Shown here one piece after another: positions 12,461 to 13,410 of a DNA stretch of 13,410 nt (positions are counted from its first letter, which is position 1; every line of letters begins with the position of its first letter). Source of the stretch: Bacillota bacterium (GTDB lineage Bacteria; Bacillota; Clostridia; DSM-8532); the NCBI GenBank assembly GCA_023440865.1, contig JAEXRM010000210.1, positions 1-13,410 of the forward strand. The letters are read 5' to 3'. The notes under the pieces are model-generated. The model did no database searches and was not told the origin of the DNA. It worked only from the letters and a program-made list of their open reading frames with translations. Position numbers and translations under genes: made by a program.

Positions 12461-13248
12461 GCGACGCCTCCTTTCGCGCTTTCAGACCCGCCTTGCCGCC
12501 AGGCGCGGAACCGGGCTGCCTCGATGCGCCTGTACAGCCCCAGCACAAACGGGAACACGCGTCCGAACGCCAGGGTCACGCGGAAGAGCCTGGAAGGGAA
12601 GATGCTGTTGCACCCCTTCCGGATTCCATCCGCAATGCGGCGGGCGACAACATCCGCCGGCTGGGACGGCCAGGGAACCGGGCTCCCTCCGGCGCGGTCG
12701 AAAAAGGCGGTGCGCGTGGCGATCGGATATGCCACCTGGAACCGCTGCCCCTCCCCCAGCTCGTAGCGGTACGCATCCGCAAAGCCGCGGATGGCCGCCT
12801 TTGTGGCGCTGTAGAGCGCATATCCCGGCAGGGAGAGGAAACTCATGCCGCTGGCGATGCTCACGAACCGGAAGGGCTCCTGCCCCTTGAGCGCCTTGAG
12901 ACGCTGCGCGCTGTGGAACAGGCCGAGCACATTGGTGTCGAAGATCGCGCGCGCATGCTCCCAATCGGGCGTCTCGAGCTTCTCGTAGTAGGCGAACCCC
13001 GCATTGGCCACAAACACGTCGATGTCGCCCATGCGCGCCACCGCGGCATCAAACAGGCGATCGATGTCTTCGGGCTTCGACACGTCGCAGGTTTCCACCA
13101 GAAGCCGTTCATGGGTCAGCGTCAGTTTTTTCGGATTGCGCACGGCCGCAAGCACCGTACAGCCCTCCGAGAGCAGCTTCTCCGCCAGCGCAAGGCCGAT
13201 GCCGGACGAGGCGCCGGTGACGATGATCCGTTTCCCCTTCAGCTCCAT
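12457..13248 (-). CDS. Short-chain dehydrogenase/reductase (SDR)
   Basis: The 263-residue NAD(P)-dependent oxidoreductase has all classical SDR marks: the cofactor loop TGASSGIG (11-18), a basic patch after the second strand (AAVRNPKK, favouring NADP), CDVS (54-57), ANAG (81-84), the catalytic Asn in TNVLG (Asn106), Ser133, and YSATK (Tyr146, Lys150). The C-terminal part is hydrophobic and basic (LFRVTLAFGRVFPFVLGLYRR), as in SDRs acting on lipophilic substrates; membrane association is possible. ATG 13248 is chosen because AAAGGAG lies 7 bases upstream. An in-frame ATG at 13278 would overlap the stop of the preceding gene as ATGA. It is the middle gene of an operon with the downstream decarboxylase-family gene. 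Substrate unknown. Confidence 0.9.
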   Translation of the reverse strand: MELKGKRIIVTGASSGIGLALAEKLLSEGCTVLAAVRNPKKLTLTHERLLVETCDVSKPEDIDRLFDAAVARMGDIDVFVANAGFAYYEKLETPDWEHARAIFDTNVLGLFHSAQRLKALKGQEPFRFVSIASGMSFLSLPGYALYSATKAAIRGFADAYRYELGEGQRFQVAYPIATRTAFFDRAGGSPVPWPSQPADVVARRIADGIRKGCNSIFPSRLFRVTLAFGRVFPFVLGLYRRIEAARFRAWRQGGSESAKGGVA

Positions 13249-13274
13249 ACCGGTTCTCCTTTCCACGTCGCGCG

Positions 13275-13410
13275 TCATGTCGCATCCTGGCGCGCCCCAT
13301 CCCCATCCTCCAGGCCAAGCAGCGCCGGCAGGCGGGCAATGGCCTCCCGCAGCTGCTGCGGCCGCGGCTCGGGAACCCCGCCCGCCTGCCGGGCGATGGG
13401 TGCATAATTG
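13275..13410 (-). CDS. C-terminal end of an unidentified gene, cut by the window edge
   Basis: An open frame enters from the right edge and ends at TGA (13277-13275), giving 44 residues: NYAPIARQAGGVPEPRPQQL (first 20), then a helical REAIARLPALLGLEDGDG stretch and a polar end. Codon use (GC at third positions) and the 4-base ATGA overlap with the alternative ATG of the dehydrogenase gene support it as a real coding end in the same operon. Too little is visible to assign a family. Confidence 0.55.
   Translation of the reverse strand, partial: NYAPIARQAGGVPEPRPQQLREAIARLPALLGLEDGDGARQDAT

Noticed and set aside
12403..13407. Plus-strand open frame of 334 codons
   Set aside because: It is antisense to the short-chain dehydrogenase, whose complete motif set fixes the coding strand.

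Overview
The window reads as an accessory or metabolic stretch of a GC-rich bacterial chromosome (roughly 60-65 % GC by eye). Strong AGGAGG-type ribosome binding sites, sigma70-like promoters in AT-richer islands, a PaiA-type acetyltransferase, an AzlC/AzlD pair and a lipoprotein with S-layer-homology-like segments suggest a high-GC member of the Bacillota. A coriobacterial actinobacterium is not excluded. I see no rRNA, tRNA, CRISPR array, insertion sequence or phage gene.

Layout. Bases 64-930 (+) encode an AraC-family regulator whose stop codon lies in a 27-bp tandem array. Bases 1166-2197 (+) encode a low-specificity threonine aldolase with a strongly folded leader. It converges on a metallo-beta-lactamase-fold hydrolase (2247-3074, -). 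After a divergent gap come a tandem-GNAT acetyltransferase (3372-4232, +) and, converging on it, the minus-strand pair paiA (5420-4875) and a two-span membrane protein of unknown function (4845-4270). Divergent from paiA is a large lipoprotein with SLH-like segments and a GH5-type catalytic domain (5764-7797, +).

A minus-strand run follows: LysR regulator (10283-9285), Nudix hydrolase (9250-8744), MazG-like pyrophosphohydrolase (8625-8308) and ACT-domain protein (8245-7850). The LysR gene is divergent from azlC-azlD (10444-11641, +), a predicted branched-chain amino-acid exporter. The shared 160-bp region holds overlapping promoters and a perfect dyad, so the LysR protein probably controls both. 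The window closes with a minus-strand operon cut by the right edge: an unidentified partial gene, a short-chain dehydrogenase and an acetoacetate-decarboxylase-family protein, all joined by ATGA overlaps.

What stands out. No defence system or other clearly new multi-gene system was found. The most unusual signal is structural. Five unrelated short repeat pairs or arrays (unit lengths 27, 24 at 44-bp spacing, 24, 33 and 15 bp) sit at gene ends or starts, and several alter the predicted protein terminus. Other regulatory candidates are two adjoining inverted repeats before threonine aldolase, a GCATGCG-N9-CGCATGC dyad beside the glycosidase promoter, and the CTGATTG-N14-CAATCAG dyad between lysR and azlC. 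None of the convergent junctions has a recognisable T-tract terminator.
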